64,000 nucleotides of DNA. Origin: CAYWFU01 sp964457585. GTDB taxonomy: Bacteria > JACRDZ01. Shown piece by piece: positions 9,371 to 18,770 of this stretch. The translations under genes were made by a program, and so were the position numbers. The stretch covers positions 1 through 64,000 of the forward strand of contig CAYWFU010000005.1 in the NCBI GenBank assembly GCA_964457585.1, read 5' to 3'. Within the stretch, counting starts at the first letter, position 1, and the number at the start of each line of letters is the position of its first letter. The notes beneath the pieces were generated by a model. It was given only the letters and a program-made list of their open reading frames with translations. It searched no databases and was not told the DNA's origin.

Positions 9371-10336
9371 ATGCTAATAAAAAAAATAATAAACAAAATA
9401 CAATATATTCAGTATGTTTTATTGCGATCAATTGCAAAATTAGTCAATTTATTTAAACCTAAAATATTGATTGATGAAAATTTATTATCACTTTTTAAAA
9501 ACCAAAAAAAATCAACAATAGATAAAGAAGTTTTTCAATGGACTTTACATGATAATGATGGCAGAGGGAATGATTTTCAGAGATACGATATTAATGCATG
9601 GCAAAGATGGTTATCCTGGTATCGGTATCATCATTTTAAATGGAATACTCCGGAAGACCCAGTAATACAGGAATATAGGAACAAAATTTTATCTCTGGGA
9701 AGAAACACATGGAGAAATTTATTTGAAAGATATTATATAAATGAGTTAGATAGACATGATTTGTACTCATTACCTGATATATATTATATCTGCAAAATCA
9801 TAGGTAATATTCCAAAAAGTGTTATAGACATTGGAGGTGGATGGGGAAGGTTAGGTATGGCATGGTCCGCTGTTGGTGTGAGAGTTGTTGGAATAACCGA
9901 CTCTATTGAACAGTCATACATGCTACAGTATCAATATCTTAGCTCTATTCCAAAAATAAAATTTACTGATTTTTTAGTTTCAAATAATTTAGCAAATCTG
10001 AATTTTAACCAACAAACAGGTATTGTTCATTTTCCTTTTTGGCATATTGTTTCTATTCCATCTAAATCTGTAGAAGCTGTATCAACCATCCAAGTCTTAA
10101 GAGAAGTAAATGATAAATTTATTTTGTTTTTGTTTGAACAAGTAAAAAGAGTTCTAGTACCAAGAGGTATATTTTATATACGTGATAATGATCATGAATA
10201 TAAAGAAAAATGTATGCATAGTATTAAAATAACAGATACATTATTAAAAATGGGATTTGAATTAGTTCTTAAATCAGAATTAATTCATGGAGAAGATATA
10301 CATGGAGTTCCAAGGATATTTCAATGGAAAGGATGA
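9371..10336 (+). CDS. Putative sugar O-methyltransferase
   Basis: 321 residues. The N-terminal half has a Trp/Tyr/Arg-rich segment (DINAWQRWLSWYRYHHF). A SAM-binding motif, IDIGGGWGRLG, follows near residue 157, and the C-terminus carries RVLVPRGIFYIRDNDHEY. The arrangement recalls the TIGR04371 putative sugar O-methyltransferases found in O-antigen loci. It is probably cytoplasmic and acts on nucleotide-linked or lipid-linked sugars. Family assignment is from memory of motifs and is moderately sure. Confidence 0.65.
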   Translation: MLIKKIINKIQYIQYVLLRSIAKLVNLFKPKILIDENLLSLFKNQKKSTIDKEVFQWTLHDNDGRGNDFQRYDINAWQRWLSWYRYHHFKWNTPEDPVIQEYRNKILSLGRNTWRNLFERYYINELDRHDLYSLPDIYYICKIIGNIPKSVIDIGGGWGRLGMAWSAVGVRVVGITDSIEQSYMLQYQYLSSIPKIKFTDFLVSNNLANLNFNQQTGIVHFPFWHIVSIPSKSVEAVSTIQVLREVNDKFILFLFEQVKRVLVPRGIFYIRDNDHEYKEKCMHSIKITDTLLKMGFELVLKSELIHGEDIHGVPRIFQWKG

Positions 10337-10345
10337 GATAGAATA

Positions 10346-11326
10346 ATGAAAACAATTGTAACCGGCGGCTGTGGCTTTATAGGCAGCCATGTTGTAGATT
10401 TACTTTTACTAAAAGGACACGACGTTATTGTTATAGATAATATGAGTACAGGCAGAAGGATTAATCTAGATCATATTAAAAATAAAGTTGCGATTATTGA
10501 AGCTGATATTTCTCAAAAAGGGCAATGGATCCAATATTTTAATAATATTGATTGGGTGATTCATCTGGCAGCACTTGCGGATATAGTTCCTTCTATTAAA
10601 AATCCAGAGGCATATTTTAGATCAAATGTAGATGGGACATTTAATGTCCTTGAAGCAAGCAAGTTAGCAGAGGTTAAAAGATTTATTTATTCAGCATCAT
10701 CATCTTGTTATGGTATCCCTGATACTTATCCTACTCCAGAAACAGCTTCTTTTCATCCTATGTATCCTTACGCTCTTACAAAACTATTAGGGGAACAACT
10801 TGTAATGCATTGGGGACAAGTATATAAATTATCAGCAAATTCGGTTCGTTTTTTTAATGTTTATGGACCTCGTTCTCGTACTTCAGGAACATATGGAGCT
10901 GTATTCGGAGTTTTTTTAGCACAAAAATTAGCAAATAAACCTTTTACAATTGTAGGTGATGGAACCCAAACAAGAGATTTTACTTATGTTACAGATATTG
11001 CTAACGCGGTATATGCTGTACTTGAAAGTGACATTGTAGGTGAAGTTTATAATGTAGGAAGCGGAAAAACAGTATCAGTAAATAGAATCGCCGAATTACT
11101 AGGTGGAGAAAAAACTAGTATTCCTAAAAGACCTGGAGAACCTGATTGTACCTTCGCTGATATTTCAAAAATAAAAAAAGATACGGGATGGGAACCTCAA
11201 GTAACTATTGAAAAAGGGATTCAAGAATTACTTAATAATATAAATTACTGGAAAGATGCTCCTGTATGGAACCCAGATAGTATTGCTGAAGCAACAAAAG
11301 ATTGGTTTAAATATTTGGGGAAATGA
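10346..11326 (+). CDS. NAD-dependent epimerase/dehydratase (GalE/WbpP-like extended SDR)
   Basis: 326 residues. The N-terminal NAD site GGCGFIGSH (7-15), the Ser triad at 118-120 and the catalytic YxxxK (Tyr142, Lys146) are all intact, as is the family's NVYGPR-type segment. Extended SDRs of this kind epimerise C4 of UDP-hexoses or UDP-HexNAc, or act as uronate epimerases. It follows the sugar methyltransferase by 9 nt, in the same operon. The precise substrate cannot be fixed without structural comparison. Confidence 0.82.
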   Translation: MKTIVTGGCGFIGSHVVDLLLLKGHDVIVIDNMSTGRRINLDHIKNKVAIIEADISQKGQWIQYFNNIDWVIHLAALADIVPSIKNPEAYFRSNVDGTFNVLEASKLAEVKRFIYSASSSCYGIPDTYPTPETASFHPMYPYALTKLLGEQLVMHWGQVYKLSANSVRFFNVYGPRSRTSGTYGAVFGVFLAQKLANKPFTIVGDGTQTRDFTYVTDIANAVYAVLESDIVGEVYNVGSGKTVSVNRIAELLGGEKTSIPKRPGEPDCTFADISKIKKDTGWEPQVTIEKGIQELLNNINYWKDAPVWNPDSIAEATKDWFKYLGK

Positions 11327-11345
11327 TAATATTTAAAGGGGTAAG

Positions 11346-12797
11346 ATGCTTTTTAATTCTCTACAATTTATAATATTTTTTCCGATAGTAACAATATTGT
11401 ATTTTTTATTACTTCATAAATATAGATGGTTTATGTTATTAATTGCAAGTTGCATTTTCTATATGTCATTCATGCCTATCTATATAGTAATATTAGCAAT
11501 AACTATTTTAATAGATTACTTTGCAGCCATATGGATTGAAAATTCTCATGGAAAAACAAAAAAATTATTTTTAATACTTAGTATAATTGCAACTTGTCTG
11601 GTTTTATTCATTTTTAAATATTTTAATTTTTTCAATAATAGCTTTGCATCAATTGCCAATTTTTTCAATCTAAACTATCCAATAGAAAGTTTAAATATCA
11701 TTTTACCAATAGGTCTGTCTTTTCATACTTTTCAAAGTTTAAGCTATGTTATCGAAGTATATAGAGGGAATCAAAAATGTGAAAAAAATTTTGGTGTTTA
11801 TGCTCTTTTTGTTATGTTTTATCCTCAACTGGTTGCAGGTCCAATAGAAAGACCTCAAAATTTACTTCATCAATTTCACGAAAAACATAACTTTAATTAT
11901 AAAAATGCTACAGATGGATTAAAACTAATGACGTGGGGAATGTTTAAAAAAGTGGTTATTGCTGATAGATTAGCAATATTAGTTAATAATGTATATGATT
12001 CTCCTTATCAACATCAGGGCTTTCCTCTGATTCTGGCTACTATTTTTTTCGCATTTCAAATCTATTGTGATTTTTCAGGTTATTCGGATATAGCGATTGG
12101 TTCAGCTCAAGTAATGGGTTTCAGATTGATGAAAAATTTTAACAGACCATATTTTTCAAAATCTATTTCAGAATTCTGGAAAAGATGGCATATTTCATTA
12201 TCAACATGGTTTAAAGATTATTTATATATTTCTCTTGGTGGAAATAGAGTAAAAAAATATCAGCGGCAATTTAATTTATTTTTGACATTTTTAGTAAGTG
12301 GTTTGTGGCATGGAGCAAGTTGGACTTATGTTATTTGGGGAGCCATTAATGGATTTTATCTTATTTTTTCGCTATGGACTGAGAAAATTAGAGAAAAAAT
12401 AACAAATTTTATTAAATCAAATAAGCTTTCTTCTATACATAAACCTATTCAAATACTGGTTACTTTTTCATTAATATGTATTGCATGGATATTTTTTAGA
12501 GCAAAAACATTTTCAGATTCTATTTATATATTAGAGCATTTATTTATTGGATTAGATATAAAATTATTTATTAAAACAATTTCAAAATTTGGATTAAGCA
12601 ATCGAGACATTGTAATTGCGTTTAGCTCAATATTTACATTATTGGCTGTTGATTTAGTTCAAAGACAAGGCAGTATTCGAAATTTGTTATCAGAAAAACC
12701 AATTCTAATAAGATGGACAGCTTATTATTCATTGGTTGCAAGTATTTTATTTTTTGGTGTTTTTGGAAAAAATCAATTTATATATTTTCAATTTTAA
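11346..12797 (+). CDS. MBOAT-family membrane O-acyltransferase (AlgI/PatA-like)
   Basis: 483 residues with about ten membrane segments. Conserved elements include YPQLVAGPIERP (160-171), a region with YCDFSGYSDIAIG (240-252), SEFWKRWHISLSTWF (275-289) and the catalytic His322 in LWHGASW. These match AlgI, which passes acetyl groups across the membrane for exopolysaccharide O-acetylation. Such proteins work with an SGNH/AlgX-type periplasmic transferase. The next gene looks like that partner but is frameshifted. Confidence 0.88.
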   Translation: MLFNSLQFIIFFPIVTILYFLLLHKYRWFMLLIASCIFYMSFMPIYIVILAITILIDYFAAIWIENSHGKTKKLFLILSIIATCLVLFIFKYFNFFNNSFASIANFFNLNYPIESLNIILPIGLSFHTFQSLSYVIEVYRGNQKCEKNFGVYALFVMFYPQLVAGPIERPQNLLHQFHEKHNFNYKNATDGLKLMTWGMFKKVVIADRLAILVNNVYDSPYQHQGFPLILATIFFAFQIYCDFSGYSDIAIGSAQVMGFRLMKNFNRPYFSKSISEFWKRWHISLSTWFKDYLYISLGGNRVKKYQRQFNLFLTFLVSGLWHGASWTYVIWGAINGFYLIFSLWTEKIREKITNFIKSNKLSSIHKPIQILVTFSLICIAWIFFRAKTFSDSIYILEHLFIGLDIKLFIKTISKFGLSNRDIVIAFSSIFTLLAVDLVQRQGSIRNLLSEKPILIRWTAYYSLVASILFFGVFGKNQFIYFQF

Positions 12798-12806
12798 GGG
12801 ATTTAC

Positions 12807-13946
12807 ATGGAAAATTCAAAAGAAATACTTATTTTTTGCAAAAAATTAACAATTTTTTTAATTCCATTAATTTTTTTCTATTCACTTCCATTAACTATTA
12901 TAATAAGCTCTGAAGAAAATACTCCCATCTTAAAAATTATTGAACGACAGAATAAAGAAAAGGTTCTTTTGGGGTTATCTTATAGCGATCCGGGTGCATA
13001 TTTCAAATTACAATCGGTTTTATATAAAAACCAAAAATAATTGCTTTAGGTACTTCAAGGGTCATGCAATTCAGGTCTTATTTTTTTAATAAAGACTTTT
13101 ATAATGCTGGGGGTGTGATTGAAAAAATTAAACACTTAAGCATTTTTTTAAAAAAAGTACCGATTGATCAACAACCAGATATAATTTTATTAGGATTAGA
13201 TCAAAATTTTTTTAATAAAAATTGGGATAATATGAGCAATGACGAAATTGAAAATAGAATGTCAGAAGATAGAAATACTATTGATATTTTAAAATCTAAT
13301 TCCCTTAATATTTATCTGGACTTATTTATAAAAAAAAATATAGCTTAGCAAATTGCTTTAATGAACATAAAAATACTATTGGATTAAATGCTATTATTAA
13401 TAATAATGGATTCAGAAATGATGGAAGTTATTTTTATGGTTCTGCTATAAAAAATTTCAAGCTGTCTGAAGACTATGGATTTAAAGATACTTTACAAAGA
13501 ATAAAAAATGGTATAAAAAGATTTGAATATGGTGAAGATTTAAATATTAATGCTGTTAATGAATTAAAATCATTTTTATTAGAATGTAAAAATAGGAATA
13601 TTTATGTTATTGGTTTTTTGCCACCGTATGCTCCTACTGTTCTTAATGCAATGCTTTCTCATAATAATGATTATAAATATATTCTTTTATTAGAAAAGCA
13701 TATTAAACCGATTTTTGATGATCTGAAATTTGAATTTTATAATTATACTGATATAAATGCTATTAATTCTAATGATAATGAGTTCATTGATGGATTTCAT
13801 GGAAGTGAAATAACATATTTAAAATTATACATAAATATATAGAGAATAATTCATTATTAAGGAATTATTCCGATTTTATAAAATTAAAAAATTTATTGAA
13901 AAACAGGGTAAATAATCATCTTGTATTTAATGAAACTTATCAATAA
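12807..13946 (+). pseudogene. Frameshifted SGNH/DltD-AlgX-like partner of the MBOAT acyltransferase
   Basis: One gene of about 380 codons is broken into four frames. Frame 1 (12807-~13030) gives an N-terminal membrane anchor. Frame 2 (~13031-~13338) opens with IALGTSRVMQFR, an SGNH-type block I. Frame 3 (~13339-~13821) ends with FIDGFHGSE, like the C-terminal Asp-His block. Frame 4 (~13824-13946) reads through to a TAA. Each junction falls at an A-run (13026-13030, 13330-13338, 13821-13824) and is cured by adding one A. Three same-direction losses in one gene mean real decay, slippage-driven variation, or repeated homopolymer undercalls. Neighbours show none. The role inferred is final transfer of the acyl group to the glycan in the periplasm. 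Confidence 0.7.
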
Positions 13947-14047
13947 AATAATTGCTTTTTACACTGCTGAAAGCGACTTAATTTAGTACATGGAGATTAA
14001 TTAAAATGAAACGTTCATACCAAAATTTTGGCACAAAGGGACATGAG

Positions 14048-14093
14048 AATCCCCCTATTTCCCCCTTTGAAAAAGGGGGATTAAGGGGGATTT
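14048..14093. repeat. Palindromic C5/G5 repeat
   Basis: The left arm carries two CCCCC blocks (14051-14055, 14061-14065) and the right arm two GGGGG blocks (14075-14079, 14085-14089), forming a stem of about 20 bp. The type is widespread as a dispersed REP-like element. The last AAGGGGG is 8 nt before the GTG start of the next gene and can serve as its Shine-Dalgarno, so hairpin formation would hide it. Confidence 0.8.
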
Positions 14094-14097
14094 ACAG

Positions 14098-15609
14098 GTG
14101 AACAAAATTATCAAATTCGATGACCTATCTAAAATTCGCAAACAATTTTCAGATAAACGTATCGTACATTGCCACGGGGTTTTTGATCTTCTGCACTTTG
14201 GTCATGTATTGCATCTTCAATCGGCAAAAAAATTCGGTGATATTTTGGTAGTTACTGTAACTCCTGACCGATTTGTAAATAAAGGACCGGGCCGTCCGCG
14301 CTTTTCGGAACAACAGCGTACAGTTATGCTAGCTGCATTGGAAGTTGTTGATTATGTGGCAATAAATAAGCATCCCAAAGCAATTGAACCTATTTCAGTT
14401 CTTCGTCCGGACTTTTATGTAAAAGGCCCTGATTATCGTGAAATGCAAAAGGATATTACCGGGGGTATTTTTGAGGAAGAAGATGCTGTTCGTTCTGCGG
14501 GCGGTAAATTAGTATTTACAGAAGATGAAACTGATAGCTCAACAGAATTAATTAATCAATATTTCAGCCAATGGGATGATAATCAACAGAAAACTATTGA
14601 TAAAATTAAAGCTTCAGCATCGTTAGATGAGATTATGCAGCTTATAGAATCTTTTTCTAATATGACTGTTCTTATAATTGGAGAGCCTATTGTTGATACT
14701 TATGTTTTTTGCCAGGCTGAAAATCTTTCCAGTAAAAGTCCAACTGTTTCAGCAAGATTTTTATATGAAGAAAACTATGCAGGAGGGTCTCTGGCAATAG
14801 CCAATCATCTCTGCGCTCTGGGATGCAATGTAAGTTTATTAATAACTCATGGAGGAGAACAATATTTTAAAGAACTTTTAGCGAATTCTTTAAATAGCAA
14901 TATTAAACTAGAAGAGTATATTACACAGGGGATCCCCACTCCGCGTAAAACACGATTTAGTTCTTCATTTAAAGCTCAACGAATTTTTGAATTGATTGAT
15001 TTGCGTGCTGATCAGTGGCTGCACATAGATCCTGCACCATTTTGTAATAAAATAAGTAATATTCTTCCATCTCATGATTTAGTAATCGTTGCTGATTTTG
15101 GACATGGGATGTTTGAACGCGAGGTTCTACACAGTCTGAATGATATTCAAACGTATATTGCATTAAATGTTCAGACAAATTCAGGGAATTATGGTTTTAA
15201 TCCATTTACAAAACATAAAAAATATAATTATATTAGTATTGACGAAAGAGAATGCAGATTGGCAATGCATGACCGTTTTACATCAATCGAGGAATTAGCA
15301 AGAAAAGCAGTTAGTAAAAAAATTCATACCGCAGCATCAATTACTCTGGGAGCAGAAGGAAGTATGTATTTTGATCCAAATGGGAATGAACATTTATGCC
15401 CTTCTTTTTTTAAGGAAGTAGTAGATACAACAGGTGCCGGAGATGCTTATTTTGCAATTACATCATTACTGACAAAACTTAATGCACCTGGTGCACTAAT
15501 CCCATTTTTTGGGAATTGCTACGCAGGGTTAAAAACAAGAATTTTAGGAAATAAATCTGCAGTTTCAAAAGTTGATTTAGTAAGAACAATACAATCAATA
15601 ATTAAATAA
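14098..15609 (+). CDS. Bifunctional nucleotidyltransferase-PfkB kinase, HldE-like with reversed domain order
   Basis: 503 residues from GTG. The N-terminal domain (about 1-150) is a cytidylyltransferase-fold nucleotidyltransferase with HGVFDLLHFGHV (HFGH at 33-36) and a KGPDYR element. The C-terminal domain (about 170-503) is a PfkB/ribokinase-type sugar kinase with the DTTGAGDAYF active-site motif near residue 445. Classical HldE (RfaE) has the kinase first and the nucleotidyltransferase second. Here the order is swapped. With the GmhA-like gene 12 nt downstream it should make an ADP- or NDP-activated heptose from sedoheptulose 7-phosphate. A heptose phosphatase (GmhB) is not seen in the window. 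Confidence 0.83.
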   Translation: MNKIIKFDDLSKIRKQFSDKRIVHCHGVFDLLHFGHVLHLQSAKKFGDILVVTVTPDRFVNKGPGRPRFSEQQRTVMLAALEVVDYVAINKHPKAIEPISVLRPDFYVKGPDYREMQKDITGGIFEEEDAVRSAGGKLVFTEDETDSSTELINQYFSQWDDNQQKTIDKIKASASLDEIMQLIESFSNMTVLIIGEPIVDTYVFCQAENLSSKSPTVSARFLYEENYAGGSLAIANHLCALGCNVSLLITHGGEQYFKELLANSLNSNIKLEEYITQGIPTPRKTRFSSSFKAQRIFELIDLRADQWLHIDPAPFCNKISNILPSHDLVIVADFGHGMFEREVLHSLNDIQTYIALNVQTNSGNYGFNPFTKHKKYNYISIDERECRLAMHDRFTSIEELARKAVSKKIHTAASITLGAEGSMYFDPNGNEHLCPSFFKEVVDTTGAGDAYFAITSLLTKLNAPGALIPFFGNCYAGLKTRILGNKSAVSKVDLVRTIQSIIK

Positions 15610-15621
15610 AGGAAAAGTATA

Positions 15622-16200
15622 ATGCAAAATAATTCTATAAAATGGCTTGAAGGTTTAAATTCAGTTTTAATGAATACATCTTGTAAACTATCAGGGAAAC
15701 CTACTTTATTAGAAGAAGGATTTAATGAAACTGAAAAATTATTAATAAATATCAGAAAGCAAAATAAAACTGTCTGGTGGATTGGCAATGGTGGAAGCGC
15801 CGCAGTATGTTCACATTTATCTCAGGATATGTTAAATAAATTGAATATCCGATCAATGACATTAAATGATGTGTCACTTTTAACCTGTATGGCAAATGAT
15901 TTTGGTTATACAAATGTTTACTTGCGTCCATTAAATAATTTAGTTCAAGATGGCGATCTTTTAATCGCAATATCTAGCTCAGGAAAATCTAAAAATATTT
16001 TAGCATGTGCAGAATTAGCTCATAAAAGAAACATGAAATTAATAACCCTTTCTGGCTTTGAACCGGATAATTTACTTTTACAGATCAAAGCTGATGTATC
16101 ATTTTATTTAGCATCAAAGCTATATGGGCATGTTGAAGTCGGACATGAGGCGTTATTGCATGCTGTTATAGAGACAATATGGATTAATGAAAATATTTAA
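15622..16200 (+). CDS. SIS-domain phosphoheptose isomerase (GmhA-like)
   Basis: 192 residues forming a single SIS domain, the usual GmhA size. The phosphosugar-binding WIGNGGSAAVCSHLSQDM (51-68) and ISSSGKSKNI (about 116-125) segments match sedoheptulose 7-phosphate isomerases, and a Glu and His near the C-terminus (HVEVGHEALLHAV) fit the catalytic set. It is paired with the HldE-like gene, so heptose synthesis is the probable function. The heptose may be a repeat-unit sugar rather than LPS core, given the locus. Confidence 0.83.
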   Translation: MQNNSIKWLEGLNSVLMNTSCKLSGKPTLLEEGFNETEKLLINIRKQNKTVWWIGNGGSAAVCSHLSQDMLNKLNIRSMTLNDVSLLTCMANDFGYTNVYLRPLNNLVQDGDLLIAISSSGKSKNILACAELAHKRNMKLITLSGFEPDNLLLQIKADVSFYLASKLYGHVEVGHEALLHAVIETIWINENI

Positions 16201-16294
16201 CCATCAATTTTTTGAGATTATTACCTCATAAAAATATACTCTCCTTTTATATTATAAAAACAACACTTATAAAGTTGATTTTAACTTTTTAAGT

Positions 16295-17704
16295 ATGATT
16301 AAATGGAAAAAAATGGAAAGCACTAAAAAAACGATTATTGTTACTGCATCATTACCAATGATGATAAGAAATTGGATTAGAACAAATATTCTTCAGGAAC
16401 TTTCTGAAAAATATAGAGTTATATTATTGACCCCACTTGGCAACGACAGTAATTTTGTTAAAACTTATTCAACAACAAATTTAATTATTGAAGCAATGCC
16501 AACTGATGACACTACTTTTTCTCTTTTTGGGAGACGGTTATTTCAACATTCGGCTTTATTAAAATTTTTAAAAAAGAATAGAATTGATACACTTTTTTTT
16601 AAAAATCAAATGATAAAAAAATCTAATTTTTTGTCGGATTTTTTTTATTCAATTCTAAATCTTTTTAATAGTTCTAATTTTATTGAAAATATGGGATGGA
16701 AAATATGGAATAATTATTGGGGAAAAAACTCTTTTTATAAGGAACTTTTTGAAAAATATAAACCTGTATTATTATTTTCAACACATCCTTATCTGGAGAT
16801 AGAATGGCCTGTATCTTTACATGCTGAAAAGAGAAACATACCAATCTTTGCATTTATACATAGCTGGGATAACCCAAGTTCAAGAGGAAATTTATTTTTT
16901 AAATATAAAAAAATTATGGTGTGGAGTGACTATGTAAAAGATAAAATTTTGGAATATTTTCCTGAATATAATGAAAAAGATGTAGTTATAACTGGAGCGC
17001 CTCAATATGATATTTTTTATAAAAAAGATTGGCTTGAACCAAGAGAAATATTTTTGAAAAAATATAATATTAATCCGGGAAAAAAGATAATTCTTTTTGC
17101 CGGGGGTGGACATATGTTCCCCAACGAAATTGATATTGTTAAATATATAATAGAAAAAATGAAAAAAGATGATTTGAAAAATTCTTTGCATTTATGGATA
17201 AGATTTTATGGTGGATTTGATTTTAGAAAAAATTTATCCAAAGATTTTAATGAAATTTCTTATGAAATAGCACCTTCGGAATTTTTGGGAACATTTAGAA
17301 TAGAAAAAAAATGGAAAGAGGAAGATAATGATTTCAAACATTTATTAAACCTTATTTATCATAGCTCACTTATTATTTGTTCCGGTTCAACAATAACACT
17401 TGATGTTTGTGTATTAGATAAACCTGTTATTAATATTGCATTTGATGGTGATAAAAAATATGATTATATGAATTCTTGCAGAAAAGTATATTTTGGTTTT
17501 ACACATTATCAGAGAGTAACAAAAAGTGGTGCAGTAAAGATAGCTATGTCTTATAAAGAACTTAATAAATATATCAACTATTATTTAGACAATCTTACGA
17601 ATGATAGTATATCTAGAATGAATTTAGTTAAAGAACTATGTGGTCCGATAGATGGAAAAGTTAAAGATAGAATAATAAATTGTATTGAAAGTGAGCTAAA
17701 ATGA
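16295..17704 (+). CDS. Putative GT-B glycosyltransferase/glycerophosphotransferase-like protein
   Basis: 469 residues, no signal peptide. The C-terminal half has a nucleotide-binding-like segment (ILFAGGGHMFPNEIDI, then LIYHSSLIICSGSTITLDVCVLDKPVINIAF), typical of GT-B enzymes of the CDP-glycerol glycerophosphotransferase or UDP-GlcNAc 2-epimerase superfamily. The N-terminal domain is divergent. ATG at 16295 is used. An ATG at 16313 is possible. It overlaps the polymerase gene in an ATGA junction, so the two are coupled. Exact chemistry is unknown. Confidence 0.55.
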   Translation: MIKWKKMESTKKTIIVTASLPMMIRNWIRTNILQELSEKYRVILLTPLGNDSNFVKTYSTTNLIIEAMPTDDTTFSLFGRRLFQHSALLKFLKKNRIDTLFFKNQMIKKSNFLSDFFYSILNLFNSSNFIENMGWKIWNNYWGKNSFYKELFEKYKPVLLFSTHPYLEIEWPVSLHAEKRNIPIFAFIHSWDNPSSRGNLFFKYKKIMVWSDYVKDKILEYFPEYNEKDVVITGAPQYDIFYKKDWLEPREIFLKKYNINPGKKIILFAGGGHMFPNEIDIVKYIIEKMKKDDLKNSLHLWIRFYGGFDFRKNLSKDFNEISYEIAPSEFLGTFRIEKKWKEEDNDFKHLLNLIYHSSLIICSGSTITLDVCVLDKPVINIAFDGDKKYDYMNSCRKVYFGFTHYQRVTKSGAVKIAMSYKELNKYINYYLDNLTNDSISRMNLVKELCGPIDGKVKDRIINCIESELK

Positions 17705-18759
17705 CTGGTGTAACTTTAACAACATTATATTTTTTAGGTTTAACAATTGTTCAGATACAAGATGGACCTAGTTATTGGCCGCTTTTTTTAATAACCATTA
17801 TGGCTATTCTATATTTGTGCTTGAAAAAAAAAATAACTCTTATAGATAAAGAAACAGCAAAACCACAAATTTATATTATTATGGCAGCATTAATTTCCCT
17901 TGTATGGAATTTTAATTTTAAAGGGTTAGCATATATAATAGGTTTTATAATTAATATAATAATATACAATAATCTTTTTAAAGAAATATCATTATCACAA
18001 TTTAGAATTTTGTTTTTTATTTTATTTTTATCAGTTTTGTATCCTAGATACGATGCGGGAAAATGGTGTTCAATTTATGGTAATTCGATAACTGTTGGTT
18101 TGATTATAACTTTTTTAACATATTTACTATTTCTTCTATGGAAAAATAAACTTTTTATTTTTTTTATGCTTACAGTATTTGCCTATATTTTATATTTATC
18201 AGGTAATAGATCGGGGATATTAACTATTTTTATTTTTATTTTTTTATATTTTTCTAATTTGAAATTCGGACCAAAGTTTGCGACTTTTATAAGCTTATGC
18301 CTATTAGTCTCTATCATTTCATATTTAACTCTTATGGTTTTAACAAAAAATAATTTATTGATGAAACCTATTAATATTAAATTTTATGGAAAAAATATCC
18401 TTGATGCATCCAGCAGGGATAATTTAATTAGAATCTCAATGCCAATAATAAAAAATAATTTTTTTGGTATTGGTCTGGGGGACAGTCCTAGCGCTATTAA
18501 AAATTTCACAAAAATGTCATCACCTCATAATACATATATAAAAATAGCAATGGAGGGTGGTTGGCTAATGTTAATAGCCTATATAATATTATTATTAAAA
18601 ATGTATACAAAGTCAGAATATCCTATAACACGTTCAATGCTTGTTGCTTATGGGATTAGGGTTCTTTTTGAAATTGCCACACCTTTTGGTTTTAGTTTAG
18701 TTTCAGCATTATTAATTGCACCGTATTTTATAGAAAAAGGATTAAAAAACATTCAATAA
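17701..18759 (+). CDS. O-antigen ligase/Wzy-like polymerase
   Basis: 352 residues and about ten predicted membrane segments. The segment SSPHNTYIKIAMEGGWLML matches the conserved periplasmic HxxY...EGG region of the Wzy/WaaL (PF04932) family. Such proteins polymerise undecaprenyl-linked repeat units, or ligate them to lipid A core. Presence of Wzx-, Wza- and Wzz-like proteins nearby favours Wzy polymerase. Overlap with the preceding gene indicates translational coupling. Confidence 0.75.
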   Translation: MTGVTLTTLYFLGLTIVQIQDGPSYWPLFLITIMAILYLCLKKKITLIDKETAKPQIYIIMAALISLVWNFNFKGLAYIIGFIINIIIYNNLFKEISLSQFRILFFILFLSVLYPRYDAGKWCSIYGNSITVGLIITFLTYLLFLLWKNKLFIFFMLTVFAYILYLSGNRSGILTIFIFIFLYFSNLKFGPKFATFISLCLLVSIISYLTLMVLTKNNLLMKPINIKFYGKNILDASSRDNLIRISMPIIKNNFFGIGLGDSPSAIKNFTKMSSPHNTYIKIAMEGGWLMLIAYIILLLKMYTKSEYPITRSMLVAYGIRVLFEIATPFGFSLVSALLIAPYFIEKGLKNIQ

Positions 18760-18770
18760 GGAGAGATAAA

